Numbered from the stretch's first letter, positions 49,401-62,054 are shown. The stretch: DNA of 64,000 nt from Erythroxylum novogranatense (GCA_029891385.1 CM057233.1:25900150-25964149), one strand, 5' to 3'. Numbers and translations: made by a program. Notes: generated from the sequence alone by a model not told the origin.

Positions 49401-50375
49401 TACTTTCAATTCATCCACAACCTAGCCTTACACCTATTACTTCAAACCATAATTATCATCACTTTAATGCATGCATAAACCTAATAAATGCTCCAAACCT
49501 TTCATTAATTATTCCTCACTACCATGACATTTAATTCTTAATAAAAACACCATTAAACATCATATAAAGCTTAATACCTTTACTTACCTATTAGCTTCCA
49601 ATCCTCACTTCTTCTCTTCAATTCTTTCCTATGCTTTCTAACTAATTCTACCAGGACCAAGCATGCATCTCCTCATCATCTAACTTTGATGGAATAAGAG
49701 ATAAGAGATATCTTGAATTTGTGGAGGAAGATGAAAAAAAAGAAGCAAAAATTCGATGGATATGTAAAGAGAGGGTGTATGCTTCGGATGAGTAATACCA
49801 AAGGCTACCAACTTGATCTTTTCTTGCTTTGAAACAAGTAAAACTGATAGGATGAAGAGAGAGCATTAAATGAAGCTTTTTGGTGGCAATTTTTCATTAG
49901 TCCACATTTGTAAAGAAAAGTCAAAATATTAATTTTATAATTCAAATCAAAAATTTACCCCAATCAACTCCAATGACCCTAATTTCAATCCCAAAATAAT
50001 ACCCCCAATAATACAGTGCCATTGGATAGCAATGTTTGCTACCGAAAATCGACCGGTTCGCCAATTGACGATTTTTCCGGTCCGGAAATTTTTTCCGAAA
50101 AAATCCAGAAAAATTTCTAAAAATTTCTTAAAATAGAAAACAATTTATGGCGCACTCAGAATAATTTTTCAAATCCATTAACCACGTTAATCCCAATAAA
50201 ATTGTCTTAGGCACGTAAACCGGGAATATCATGTATGCATGCACAGTAAGTTCATGTGCACAGATTTCACTGGTTACTAGTACCAGTATGCATGGACAGT
50301 CCTAAGTCATTCGATCCATCTCATCTTATGCCAATTTTACTATTTTACCCTTCCAGTAGGGGGTGGGATGTTACT
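46407..50375. mobile_element. Solo LTR, 3969 bp, with 5-bp target duplication
   Basis: GCTCT stands at 46402-46406 and again at 50376-50380. The element starts TGTAACACCCCACTC and ends GGGTGGGATGTTACT, so its ends are near-perfect inverted copies (last base expected A). Long LTRs of this size and TGTAACACCCC/GGGTGTTACA ends are known in plant gypsy (Tekay/Del-like) elements; the assignment rests on this. The interior has no coding region. 48050-49130 is a string of phrase repeats such as CATAACTCC, AAAAATTGC, CATTGGAAAGCTAA and CATAAAAATTGC. The best open frames (under 90 residues) are incidental. Confidence 0.82.
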
Positions 50376-50380
50376 GCTCT

Positions 50381-51051
50381 TGATTGTGATTTTATACTAT
50401 TGGGTATGGTATGCAAAGAATTAAGTGTGGGAGAGATAATAATGTGTTTGAGATGGCAATGTCAAAAAGGTAAAGTTATACCAATTTAACCTAATAAATA
50501 AAAATGGGGGAAAAGTGAAGAAAATTTATTGAAATGGTTTTATTGTACTTGAAAACAATGAAGGAAGAGGGGTTTTCCTTTCAATATATGAAGTGTTGGC
50601 GGATATTCTTTTATCATTTTTTCTTTACTTACTTTACTAATTTTGAATATTTTATTTTTTTGTATTCCTTCCTTTTTAAACCTATTTATCCCTTTTGGCC
50701 TAATTGTAATCAAATTCAAAGACCTTTGGATTTTTACTTATATATATTTATTAGAGTAATGGAGATTATATTACTTTCGAGCCTATGCTAAATTCAATTT
50801 CATATAAAGATTATGAGTGTACCTAAACTAAAATTTCAAAAGTGACACCTTGTGAAGCACAGGTCAAATTGAAGCACTTGAGCTTAATAGAGGAGGTGGA
50901 ATAGAATTTACATTGTCTTGATCGTAAAGTGATTCATTTAAGAAATATTCTTTAAGTTTTTTAATTCAATTAAAGCTTGAATATGTATATCTTGTGTTAT
51001 TAACTACTAAGTTAACTAATACATGATTTTTCAAAGAAAAAAGTTAACTAA
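50381..51051. other. Intergenic stretch, no gene
   Basis: Continuation of the 45411-46401 sequence after the solo LTR. It has an AAGTGTGGGAGAG purine run at about 50423 that resembles Athila interior sequence, but nothing decisive. Confidence 0.35.
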
Positions 51052-51330
51052 CATTACAAGAAATCAATGAAATACCAACAGAAAATTACCGACGGTATAG
51101 AAACCGTTGCCAATTTGCAACGAAAATCCTATTCCCATCAGAAAAGTTGTCTGGAAAAATTTAGATTACCGACAGTAACAATATTCGTCACTGAACTCAA
51201 AATAAATGAGTACACGATGGTAATTAATTATCGTTAGTAAATAAGGTGGAAAATGTTGACAAAAAAGGTTTTTAGTTTACCGACAAAAAATTCCATAAGT
51301 AAATCCGTCGGTAATTTCTATAGCTATACG
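51052..51330. mobile_element. CACTA (En/Spm)-like transposon end
   Basis: CATTACAAGAAATC at 51052 is one base off the CACTACAAGAAA terminus common to plant CACTA elements. It is followed by subterminal words ACCGACGGTA, CCGTTG, ACCGACAG and GTCGGTAA in both orientations over about 270 bases, the usual transposase-binding arrangement. The other end is not visible in this window, nor is a TNP2-type transposase. It is an isolated end or part of an element reaching beyond the window. Confidence 0.6.
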
Positions 51331-51640
51331 CCGTCGTCCATGGTCTGCTTTTATTCAACGTTTTTAAGAATAAAAATCAAACAACGTCATTTTGTTATCT
51401 TTAAAAACCTTCAGCACACCTCCCCCCACTCGACCTTTCCTCCTTCGTCCTCCAGATTTGCCGCTACGTCCCTATTCTTTGTCGTCTTCCCCATGTTCTC
51501 TGTCGTCTTCTCTGTGGAGCTGTCGCGTCTTCTCCCCCTGTTGTCATCATCTTCTCCGACCGTGGAGCTACAGTTTTTGTTTTTCTGCCCAAATGTGCGT
51601 TCGTGGTTGATTTGGTGTTAATTTCATGTACAAAACGATT
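51331..51640. other. Pyrimidine-rich stretch downstream of the CACTA-like end
   Basis: C/T-rich DNA with TCCTCC and GTCGTCTTC words. Two overlapping open frames (51253-51621, 51392-51610) give Ser/Pro/Phe-rich strings with no family likeness. It could be leader sequence of a CACTA element; not supported further. Confidence 0.35.
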
Positions 51641-51936
51641 TATGTGTAAATGTTTGTGTATAGGATTCAGTTTCTATATGGGCATGAGGAAGTTTTGTAT
51701 GTATGGATTGTGAATGTCGAAGTATTTGATTGAGTTTGTGTATGAAAAACTTTTTGAGCTTATGTATGGATTATGAATGCCGAAGTGGAATATTGAGTTT
51801 ATGTATCGGCATGAGGAAGTGTTGTTTGTATGGATTGTGAATGTCAAAGTGGAAGATTGAGTTTGTGTATGAGAAATGCAATTGAATTTGTGTATGGATT
51901 GTGAATGCCAAAGTGGAAGATTGAGTTTGTGTATGA
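51640..51936. repeat. Minisatellite, left part (continues after the hAT at 62055-62115)
   Basis: Units of about 60-70 bases built from TTGAGTTTGTGTATG, GATTGTGAATGCC and AAGTGGAAGA are repeated four to five times. The same unit resumes immediately after the hAT element, so the transposon landed in the array and used GTGTATGA of the unit as its target. Confidence 0.8.
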
Positions 51937-52270
51937 CAGTGATTTAAAAACCGGACTGAACCGGCCGGTCGGACCGGTGAACCGGAGTATGAAATGGTCC
52001 GATTTAGCCCTTATTTTTTGTGAGTGATTGACCCGTTTATTTTACAGTCGGACCGGTAAAAACCACTGAACCGGTTAAAGAATGAACAGGCCGGTTCATT
52101 TAAAAAAGATTTTTCATTTAAATTTTAAAATTAAAAACCAAAAGATTTAAAAGATTTAAAACATAAGGAGACAAAACGCCGCCTCCTGTTCACCGCCTCT
52201 TCACTGCACTGTTCATTTCACGTCTCTCTCTCTATCTCTCTTAATAAGTCTATTGCTTCTTTTGAGAATT

Positions 52271-52331
52271 TGCAGGTTCTGTAGCTTTTCGTCCTTTTCT
52301 GCAGGTTCTGTAGCTTTTCGTTCTTTTCTGC
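52271..52331. repeat. Short tandem duplication in the hAT 5' region
   Basis: GCAGGTTCTGTAGCTTTTCG followed by a TCCTTTTCT-like tail appears twice in succession, upstream of the transposase start. Probably in the leader or promoter. Confidence 0.7.
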
Positions 52332-53533
52332 GTGGAAGTCTTGGCCTCTTGAAGTCTTGGGTACGTTTCTATCTTTTTAGTGCTGGAAGTTATGTTCTCA
52401 AATTCACTGACGAATTTTTAGTCAAAAAATGTTTCTCAAATTCGTCAACAGGGAGACAAATTCACTGACGTTTCTCAAATTCGTTAGTGAAGTAATGAAG
52501 TTTTTTATGCAGCAGCTCAAAATCGATGAGAAACACGACAACTTCTCAAAAAGTCAAAAACATATAATATTGGGAAGAAAAAAAGCAAAGACGATGACCT
52601 TGGCTTTTTCTTTATCCTTTTCTTGAATAAACAAATGATTAGCTAGGTATACATTCATCTTTTGCAGCTACTGGAAAGTTTCTCCTTTGGTGTGTTGTGC
52701 TTTGTAAAAAAATTTATAAATATTGTTAATAACAAAATATTTTTATGTTATATTATACTTTATATTAGCAGCACTTTTAAAGTTAAACTATTGCAAACTA
52801 TGTTGGATTTAAAGAATTAATTAATAACCTTTAGTATATTTTTAATCAAAAGAAAATTTAGAGCATTTTTTTATTTTAGTTTTTGTTTAAAAGTGTTTAT
52901 TTGAGTTTTGGTTTTTGTTTTAGTTTAGTTTCTTTATGTTTTCAAAATTATGAAAACTATAAAAATTGGTTTTGTTTTTCATAATCTAATTTACTATTAA
53001 CTAAATATAAATTATTAAATTATTTAATATATATTAATAAGAAGTATGAATAATTTAATTTAATATTATGTTTTAATTAACTAAAATTAATTATTAATAT
53101 GAATTATGAACTATGATACTATCTAAAGTTCTATGTAAATTTAGCAAATTTTGTTGCTTTATGTCTTTATCTAATAACTTTTTCTTTTCAAAGAACGGTC
53201 CAAGTTTTAGTCATTCTTTCTTTAATTCTAACTAAGGAATTTGTTTAATTCTAATTATGGAGAAGTTTTTAAAATCACATTTTTTTCTTTTTGGTATCTT
53301 CTACTTATGTCTTAATTAGATTATTAGATGTAATAATTTACTTGCTATAATTTGTATCACCTAATAGCTTGTTATGAGTAACTTACCTATATAAAAGCAA
53401 GTTTGGTACATAATCTATTATCTAGTTAGTGATCTTGCCAAAAAAATTGTGATTAGAGAGATTTAATGCTATATATGAATATGACATTATAAAATTTTGT
53501 GTAATTTTTGTAGGAAGTCCAGAATTTAGAAAC

Positions 53534-56024
53534 ATGGATATTCTTAATGAGGTTAGTACTCCAAATGATTCGAGTACTCCTAGTCCCAACACACAATCAT
53601 TCGGGCAGCAATTTATGGGGAACTCAGTTAATCCACATCGCCGAAAAACCGACCCTGCATGGGAACATTTTGCATTGCATAAAGAGGGCGCTACTAATAT
53701 ATTTACTTGTTTGCATTGCTCATCGATTTTTAGAGGAGGTGGCATAAATAGGATGAAACAACATCTTGTTGGTGTACCTGGTCAAATAAGTTCTTGTAAA
53801 AAGGTTAGTCATGATGCTCGTCAAAAAATGTTGGAGTCATTAAGACAAGTGCAACAAAAGAAGTGAAATGAGGATTTGAATGAAGCATATGGTGATCAAC
53901 CTGAATCTCAAGAGGAAATTCGAGAAATACAACAAACGTGTTCAACTAAGAGACAAGCACTTGGTAAATGCAAAGAGAAAAGGAAAGCTGTTGATATGGA
54001 AATAAATTCATATTTTTCTCCAAGGACAACTCCAGGATCTCAACCAAGTTTGAGAAGTGTGTTATCTAGTAAGGAAGCAATTCACAAGGCACATATTGCA
54101 ATTGCTAGATGGATTTTTTATGCATATATTCCTTTCAATGCAATTCAGTCTCCTTACTTCCAAGAAGCTTTGGATGCAATTGCTGCTATTGGGCCTGGGA
54201 TTAAAGGTCCATCATATTATGATTTGAGGGTTAATTTGTTAGGAGATTGTAAGAGAGAATGCCAGCTACTTGTTGATAAAAATAGACAAAATTGGGCTAA
54301 AACATGTTGTACAATCATGGCAGATGGGTGGAGTGATCAAAGACAAAGAACTTTGATAAACTTTCTAGTTTATTGTCCAGCAGGTATAATATGATGAATT
54401 TGGCTTATTATTATACAAGTTAAGCTTTTTAACTTTATTTATTTTTTTACATGTATAACATTTTTGAAATCTGTTGATGCTTCAGATATGGTGAAAGATG
54501 CGAGATCATTATTTAATTTATTTTCTGAAGTTATTGAGTGGATCGAAGCAGATAATGTTGTTCACGTAGTGACAGATAATGCAGCAAATTATGTAGCGGC
54601 TGGAAAATTAGTACATGAACGCTACGAGCATATTTTTTGGTCACCTTGCGCTGCACATTGTTTGAATCTTCTTCTAAAGGATATTGGTAACATGCCTCAC
54701 GTTGTAGAACTTGTTTCAAAGGCTTCAAAGGTAACTTCTTTTGTGTACAATCATATAATCTTCTTATCTTGGTTAAGAAAAAGGGAAGGTTGGAGAGAGA
54801 TTGTACGTCCAGGGGTAACTCGGTTTGCCACTACTTTCATTACTTTGAAAAGTATTTATGATCGTAAGCATGACTTACAAGCTTTGGTTATTGATAAGCA
54901 CTTTACTGGTCATAGATTGGCAAAGACAGCAACAGGAAAATCTGTTAGTTCTATTTTGTTAGATAGCAAGCTTTGGAATGATTGCTTGATCATGGTGAAA
55001 GTTGTGGCTCTTATCATTTGATTGTTGAGAATTGTAGATGCGGATGAAAAACCTTCTTTGGGTTATGTTTATGAGGGCATGCTTAGGATAAAAAATGCAG
55101 TGAAGGAGATCTTTAAACAGAAGCCACAATTGTATAAGCCTTACACCGATATCATCAAGGCTCGATAGGATAAGCAGTTAAAGCTTAATCTTCATGCTGT
55201 AGCATATTTTTTGAATCCTTCTTTCTTTTATACTGAAGGCTATAATGAGAAGAATAGAATTATATCTGCTCTTCTTGATATGCTTGATATAAAAAGTTTT
55301 TGTGTTGACTTGTCGAAAGGCATTCAAGAGATTCAAGTTTATCGTGATCGCCAAGGTACTTTCAATCGAGAAAGTGCTCTTAAGGTGTTAAAGTTAAATA
55401 CCTTACGCCCTGGTAAGTATTATATTACCACTAATATAATACTTTTTAATTTTTAATTATATTCTTTAATACTTTTAATGTTTATTATCTATGAGTATTT
55501 TTTGTTTGATAATTACAAATTTTTGGTGTAGATGAATGGTGGCGATTGTATGGGGGTAGTGCTCCAACATTGCAAAAGTTGGCTATTCGTATTCTTAGCC
55601 AAACGTCTTCCTCTTCTGGTTGTGAGAGAAATTGGAGTTTTTTTGAACGCATTCACACAAAGAAGAGAAATAAATTGGAGCATCAAAGGCTATGTGATCA
55701 TGTTTATGTCACTTACAACTTATGTTTGAAGAATCGATATTGTCTTTTTTCACTTTTAGTTAAATATTATTAACTTATTATTATTGTTTGCGATTTCCAA
55801 CATAGTTATATTTGAACTTACCATTAATGTTTTGTTTTAGGTTGCCAAACAAGAAGATGAAATATGATCCTATTGATTATGAATCTATAGACAAACTTGA
55901 TTTCTGGATCACTGAAAATGATGGATCCCCAGAGCTTGGTGAAGAAGATCTTGAAAATGCTATTTATCAAGAAAATGCAATTCCAATAATTGATGAAGCA
56001 CCACAACAATATGAAGGTTATTAA
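53534..56024 (+). pseudogene. hAT transposase, four exons, inactivated
   Basis: Exons as inferred: 53534-54383, 54456-55412, 55532-55736, 55841-56024, together 732 codons in frame. Domains: BED zinc finger (about residues 40-90, C59, C62, H77, C88); DUF659-like catalytic start (MADGWSDQ, D264); VTDNAANY (D324); C-terminal dimerisation region (LQKLAIRILSQT, then SSSSGCERNWS with E634). D264, D324 and E634 fit the hAT acidic triad. Breaks: TGA at 53864-53866, TGA at 55019-55021, TAG at 55166-55168. In addition, the expected acceptor before 54456 is not AG and the expected donor after 55736 is AT instead of GT. The start at 53534 follows a TTTTGTAG acceptor, so a leader intron is likely. Clearly a dead copy, but recent enough to align over its whole length. 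Confidence 0.88.
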
Positions 56025-56511
56025 TTAATTTACTTTGTAATATAGTATTAAAGATTAGATATATTATTTCCAAGTGTAATTTTGTCTAATATTTTTTTTT
56101 TGATAAATCAGTAAGGCTTTTATAAAATGAAAAATATATGTACAGATAAAAGGAATCAATCCCTAACTCTATTAATCCATAAGAGCATAAGGAAGCTCCC
56201 ACTTCCTAAACCCTAAAGCAAACAAAAATAAACCGCACCATCTCTAAAAGTTTCCGCCCAAAAGAACAAAAGCCCAACAAATCTGACATATAACACAAAG
56301 ACCACCCAATTCTATAAACACTCTCAAACAACAATATAGGTGTATGAAATTTGTAACTCTCGAGATTGCGAGACGATCTTGAGCTCCTAAGATGCACTGG
56401 GAACGACGCCTGTGAAAAGTACACAACTGGCCTTTATGATTAGAACAACCCAGACTGGATGCTCTATGTGAACTGAACCGTCACCTAGCTGCATCACTTT
56501 CAGATAAAACA

Positions 56512-59500
56512 TTATAGAAAACTAAATTCAGCACACTCATATTGCCTTCTCTTAGTGTTTAGGCTGAGGTGCTCCATAACTTGAAAGATCACACGCATAG
56601 AGAGATTTCGTTCATCCATGGCTTCTTTTGTAAAGGTCCGCCTATTCCTTTCCGCGCATAGATTATAGACAGTAACAGAAAGAATGATGAGGAAGGAGTT
56701 TATGTCACAGGTTCTGGTGGAGGCTGACTGGGAGAACCATAATAATATAGATTGAAAGTTTGTAAGAGAAGGAATGGAAATTTGAAAATGGCTAAGGCTT
56801 TGAAACCAAATTGTTTTAGAAAAAGGGCACTCAAAGAAAAGATGACCAATAGTTTCAAGGTCAGCTACACACAAGGAACATCGGTTAGGCGTATGAAGAT
56901 ACTGCAAATTATCCCTTGGGCAATTTATACAAAAAGGCTAACCATAAAATGAAGGAGTATCTCAGACTATTTTTGTTATGCCAAACAAGGTTATACCAGG
57001 GAATTGTAGGAATTGGGGGCCTTAAATAGGTATAAGTAGACGCATTTGTATACTGTTTTGTAGCACACGCTAACCATTCTAAGGTATCCTCTCTTGCAGC
57101 ATCAGGGGAGTAGGTAAGGGGAACTAAGTGACTGAGGCCCACCGGTAACTCCTGCCAACACCAACCAGTGTCTCGTATTACTGTCGAAACTCTAGCACTC
57201 AAAGGAAGTCCTGACCCATTGATCAACCTAGGAGTAGAGTGATCCAATAAGAAGCCACTTGGATGCCAAGGATCCAGCCACAAAGAAGTAGAAATTCCAT
57301 TTCCAATTCTAAACCGGAATTGATTCCCAATTTGATCCCTCACAGACAAAAGCTTACGCCAATTCCAGGAACTATTGTTAGTAGGAGAGGTATGCCAAAA
57401 AATTTTCCATTTGAGTATTATTGTGTGAACCCACCTCACCCAAAGAGCCTCTTTATCATAAAACAGAAACCATATCCGCTTCCCGAGTAAAACAGTATTC
57501 CAAGTAGACAAGTGTTTTATCCCTAGACCACCCTCTTTTTTTGTACGACATATATCATTCCATTTAACCTTAGGTTGACCTCTTGAATCAACCTTTCCAG
57601 ACCATTAAAAATTCCTAAGTTTCATCTCAATTTCCTTAGTAATGGAAGAGGTCAGGATGAAGAGGCTAGACCAATAGACCTGAAACGAAGTAAGGACCGA
57701 AATGACTAATTGCACTCTCCCTGCATAAGACAGATACTTGTGAGTCCATCTGTTTATTCTAGAATCAATTTTATCCAGAAGCAGTATACACTCCCTCCTT
57801 GATAACCTACCTGTCAGAAGAGGAACTCCTAGGTAGCGAATGGGAAGTTGCCCTCTAGTCAGCCTAGACAAGTGAGCTATTTGTTAGGTTAGAGGCTCCA
57901 TCTCTGGAGACACAAAAAATTGGCTCTTAGAGAAGTTTATACCCATGCCAGACAAATTAGAGAAGTTATGCAAACAATCAAATAAAGTCTGGATCGAATC
58001 TAAATCACCATGACAAAACATAAGGAGATCATCAGCAAAAAGAAGATGAGTAAGATTGAGGGCTCTACATCTCCAATGATAAGCAAAAGAGTTGCTTTCA
58101 CCTATATGAACAGTGAGACTCCTAGAGAAAGCCTCCATACAAAGAATAAACAGAAGAGGGGATAAAGGATCCCCTTATCTAAGGCCGGATTTCCCTGGGA
58201 AAAAAGCTGAAGCGGACCCATTGATTAAGACCGCATAGGCAGGGGAGGTAATGCATTCTCTAATCCATCCTATGAACTGTGGAGGACAACCAATGGCTAA
58301 TAGAATACTAAGTAAGAAATCCCAATGGATCGAGTCGTACGCTTTTTGTAAGTCCACCTTAAAAGCACACCTCCTATGATTATTAGCTAGGTGATAATTT
58401 TTGAAAACCTCTTGTGCCAATAATATATTATCCCCTATACGACGATTCCTAACGAAGGCACTTTGGTTGGGGCTGATGACTGAAGGAAGAAGATCTCTAA
58501 GCCTATTCGCTATGATTTTTGCAATCATCTTATAGATAAAATTACAACAAGCTATAGGCCGATAATCACTGACTGTAGAGGGGTTTGCTACCTTAGGGAT
58601 GAGAGTGAGAAACGTAGAATTGAGTTCTTTGAGGAGACGCCCATGTTGAAAGAAGTCTTGAATAGCCCTAGAGACATCCCGCCCCACTATATGTCAAGTA
58701 TGTTTAAAGAACACACCATTGAAACCATCGGGACCAGGAGATTTGTTGGGATTAAAAGAATTGAGAACCACTGTTATCTCCTGGGTTGAGACATCAGCAA
58801 TAAGTTTAGTAAGGAGATGCACTGGAATCCTATTAGGAAAACACTTGTCAATAAAAGCTTGTGAAGAAGGAAGAACCTTTCTAGCCCCTATAGTGCTTCT
58901 AAAAAAATCCAAGAAAAGATTTTGAATCTCATCCACTTCCACAATTCGACTGCCATTCGGACCCATGAGTGAGTGAATGTTGTTTCTATTTCTATTTTCC
59001 AAAAAAGAGTTATGAAAAAAGGTCGTATTTCGATCCCCTTCTTTGAGCCACTAAATCCGGAAAGCTTGTTTGAGAAAGGATTCCTGATCTGCTAGGGAAC
59101 TAATCAAATTTTGAATGGCTTCAGTTTCCCTCTCAACCATGAGAGGGCAACTAGGTTGAATTCTCTGTTGATCTTGAATTTGGTTAAGGTACATTTGGCA
59201 TTGCTCAACTCTGGCATGAACATCACCTACATTTCTTGAATTAAGCCCTTTGAGAGCCCGCCTTACCCGTTTAAGGTTTGACACTACACAGAACATAGGA
59301 GTGCCTGAGATTGGGCTATTCCAAGCCTCTTCTACAACCTGAAGGAAAGTGGGTTGAGACACAAGAAAGTTGGAAAACCTAAAAGGTGTATGGCGCTTTG
59401 GATGAACCAAAGGAGACCTAATCACTATAGGAGAATGATCAGAGATGTTTGGATTAAGAATAACCCCATGAGAGCTAGGAAAACTAGCAGTCCAAGCAGC

Positions 59501-60121
59501 ATTGACAAGCACTCTATCTAACCTCCTAGCAACATAACAGTCACCAATTTGTTTGTTAGACCAAGTGAAATTAGGCCCACTAGAGTTAAGATCAAACAGG
59601 GAACAAGCCGCAACACACTGCCTAAAATCACACATACCTGGGGGAGGAGAATGGCTAAAAGGATAATTTTCATGAAAGGACAAAACAGCATTAAAATCAC
59701 CAGCTACAATCCAAAGGAGAGGTCCTACTGAATTGTGCAATCTGTCCAAATCAGACCACATAAGTCTCCTATGGTTAGGGCTATTGGACCCATACACACA
59801 AGTAGCAAAGAAAACTAAAGAGCTATTAATAGGAGACACCTCCAAGTGAACCAGATGATCACTAGAGAATCTAGGGCTACACAGCAAAACATTCGGATTC
59901 CAAGAAACTACTAACCTAGCATTTGCACTAGCATTTAGATTATCAAAGGAATGCCAACGAGGGAACAAATTTGCACACACTTTATTCAACACAAAGTGAG
60001 ACTTAATACGGGTCTCAATCAAACACACAAAAGAAACAGACATACTCCTAAGCAAAGCACTAACTGCTAATTGCTTCCTAGAATTATTGAGACCTCTAAC
60101 ATTCCAAAAAACTAAATCCAT
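56512..60121 (-). pseudogene. LINE ORF2: endonuclease / reverse transcriptase / zinc-binding domain, broken
   Basis: Start chosen at 60121 (MDLVFWNVRGLNN), where the AP-endonuclease fold begins. Endonuclease motifs: VRGLNN, LIETR, VAGDFNAVLS, RLDRVLVN and SDHSPIVI. Reverse transcriptase: FLTLIPKV, DYRPIACCN, FKVDLQKAYDS, GDPLSPLLF, and the catalytic FADD at about 58039-58028, then YLGVPLL. C-terminal zinc-binding domain: CSLC, ETIGHLFFEC (56880-56830). Stops in the same frame at 59051-59053, 58694-58696, 58175-58177, 57884-57886 and 57605-57607, plus a one-base frameshift near 56912. The first three are explained by CAG to TAG, TGG to TGA and CAA to TAA. Otherwise nearly full length (about 1200 codons). 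Confidence 0.9.
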
Positions 60122-60145
60122 GGCAGCTAAGACACAACAAATCAT

Positions 60146-61515
60146 CTACTTTTGTTTCCTCCTAGTTTTCCTAGTAGTTCTCACAGAGCAATCCCCCTCT
60201 GCCCCCTCTATATTCCCGGGACTCTGATCAGGAATCAATTCCGAGTTAGAAGGATACGGAAGGTTTTCTACTTGACTTGTTTCCTGGATCTCAGCAACCC
60301 CTTGACTACCAACTGGAGTTTCTAGCTTCTGGAGCTGACAATGTATCTCTAAATCCCTTGAAGAGCTACTCTCATGTTCATTAGTCGGCACCCTTTCAGT
60401 GACAGACCCCTGCTGTGATGCCCCTAGATTCGCCTCTTGTTCAAGTTGGGCGCCAGAATTATGTATCTCCAAAGGCAAATGCTGATCATGAATATCAACA
60501 TTGACCTTCTCATTATTCTACTGAAGTGGCTCCTCTACCATCTGAGGGTCCTTCCCCTTAACCAGTTCCTGATGTAAACCCGATTCAAACATCCTCCCAG
60601 TAGGAACCCAATCCCTTTTCTGTTGCAACAAATCTGGCTTCCACTCATATTCAACCACAATGTCCTTAAACGACCGAGTCCCCTCTTCATCATAGGTAGC
60701 CAATTGAAAAGAAGTAGGCCAATGTTTTCCCAACTCCATCTCCACGCACATCCTGGCAAAAACAATCCGAGACATGTTTGCTATTGGGGTATCCATTAAC
60801 AGAGGCTTGCCCACTGCACTGGCTATGCGGCCTAGACCCTCAGTTGTCCAATATTCGACTGGGATATGGAAGAATTTAATCCAGACAGGGGCGACACTAA
60901 CGGCTTCCTATTCCCCACCATTGAGACTCCATCTACGTAGAAAAAGAGGTTTGACCTGAATATGCCAAGGCCCCTTTTCCATCACCGCATTCATCCCTAC
61001 TTCAGATTCAAACTTGAAGAGGAAATTATTCCCCCCAGTAAGAAGCAAATCAATCAATCCAAAAGTTGCCCAAGATTTGATAACGCCCGCTGAACCACTG
61101 GGAAGGCAGGGCGTTTGTCGAGGAAGAAGCCAAACAAGGCATACCGCAACTTAGCTGCTCCCTGCTGTGCAAGCTCCCGAGGAGGAATTACCACAATGTG
61201 ATCGGCTTTATTCTCTGGAGGAAAAAAAGTTAGCGTCTTCGGCAAAGAAAGGTCCTCCTGGCCATCAGCCACGACCGATTTCCAAGATCTAGGTTTAAGG
61301 GGTTGAGGGTTGTTGGTCGGAGCAAGGTGAGAAGTCGACAAAGCAGGTTTTAAAGTAGAAGACGGGTCCGGAACAGGGACATTTGGATCTGAGTTTTGGG
61401 AATGAGGGATTTGGGTAGAGGTTACAGAAGAAGGTCAGGGAGGAGACGAAGAAACAAGAGTGGCTAGAGGAGTTCGAGGAAGAGGAGGGAAAGGAGAGGT
61501 AGAAGAAGAAGCCAT
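60146..61515 (-). pseudogene. LINE ORF1: DUF4283-type RNA-binding protein, broken
   Basis: Start at 61515 (MASSSTSPFPPLP), a Ser/Pro-rich head. Then LKPRSWKSVVADGQ, IPPRELAQQG and a DUF4283 core: FLFKFESEVGMNAVMEKG and WHIQVKPLFLRRWS (about 61030-60925). Next comes VGKPLLMDTPIANMSRIVFA, the usual companion motif of plant LINE ORF1. Breaks: stop near 61434, frameshift near 61070, a stop near 60909, stop at 60518-60520. The C-terminus ends KTRRKQK directly against ORF2. The product would package LINE RNA with ORF2 protein. Confidence 0.82.
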
Positions 61516-62054
61516 GGAAAACAGCTAGATCCCACGCTGTGAACTCTCAAGATCTGGGACACTCGCCGGCGCTCACATCTCTCAATCACCGACGCTCACA
61601 TCGACTATTTAAACATTAAAGTCAACTAATTGAACTCTTCGATAAGTGGATTTTAAAAGATATTTTGACAATGTTGAGTAGAACGAATAATATTTCATAA
61701 TAAACAATATTAGACAATGATAAAGGAGCATTTGATTTTGACTTGAACGAATATTATAATTATTGATCTTTTTTTAATCTTTTTGATGAAATATGACTAG
61801 TGAGTTTTGTTATCTTATTTTATGTGATGTTGGTGAACTTTAAAAAAAATTGTATGTTTTTGAAGTTTGAAGGTTTATGTTAGATATATAATTAAATAGT
61901 ATATTTAAAAATTATCTTATATATATTATATATAAAATAAAATTTATATATTTATTAGTCACCGGTTCGATCACGGTTCAATTCCGGTTGAACCATTGAC
62001 CCTTAAATCAGTTGTCTTTCCGGTTCAGTCACCGATCCGGTTCTTAAAACATTG

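Larger units (their letters stand above)
56092..61605 (-). mobile_element. L1-type plant LINE inserted in the hAT element
   Basis: Minus strand: ORF1 (61515-60146), then ORF2 (60121 to about 56512), then a poly(A) tail seen as ten T at 56092-56101. The order endonuclease, reverse transcriptase, zinc-binding domain is that of plant L1 elements. The 5' end is near 61605, just beyond the ORF1 start, in GC-richer sequence (CGCCGGCGCTCAC). Target duplication could not be matched. It is younger than the hAT it interrupts. Confidence 0.88.
51937..62054 (+). mobile_element. hAT transposon, 10.1 kb, complete ends and 8-bp target duplication
   Basis: GTGTATGA stands at 51929-51936 and at 62055-62062. 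The element starts CAGTGATTTAAAAACCGG and ends CCGGTTCTTAAAACATTG, imperfect terminal inverted repeats of hAT type. Subterminal regions at both ends (51955-52100 and 61963-62045) are packed with ACCGG/CCGGT words, probable transposase-binding sites. It carries a broken transposase gene (53534-56024) and a minus-strand LINE inserted in its 3' part (56092 to about 61605). Without the LINE it is about 4.6 kb. Confidence 0.92.

Noticed and set aside
51253..51621. 122-residue Ser/Phe-rich open frame next to the CACTA-like end
   Set aside because: Pyrimidine-rich sequence with no domain; possible leader at most.
56206..56426. Minus-strand open frames of 60-72 residues at the LINE 3' end
   Set aside because: They lie in the LINE 3' untranslated region, after the zinc-binding domain and before the poly(A) tail.
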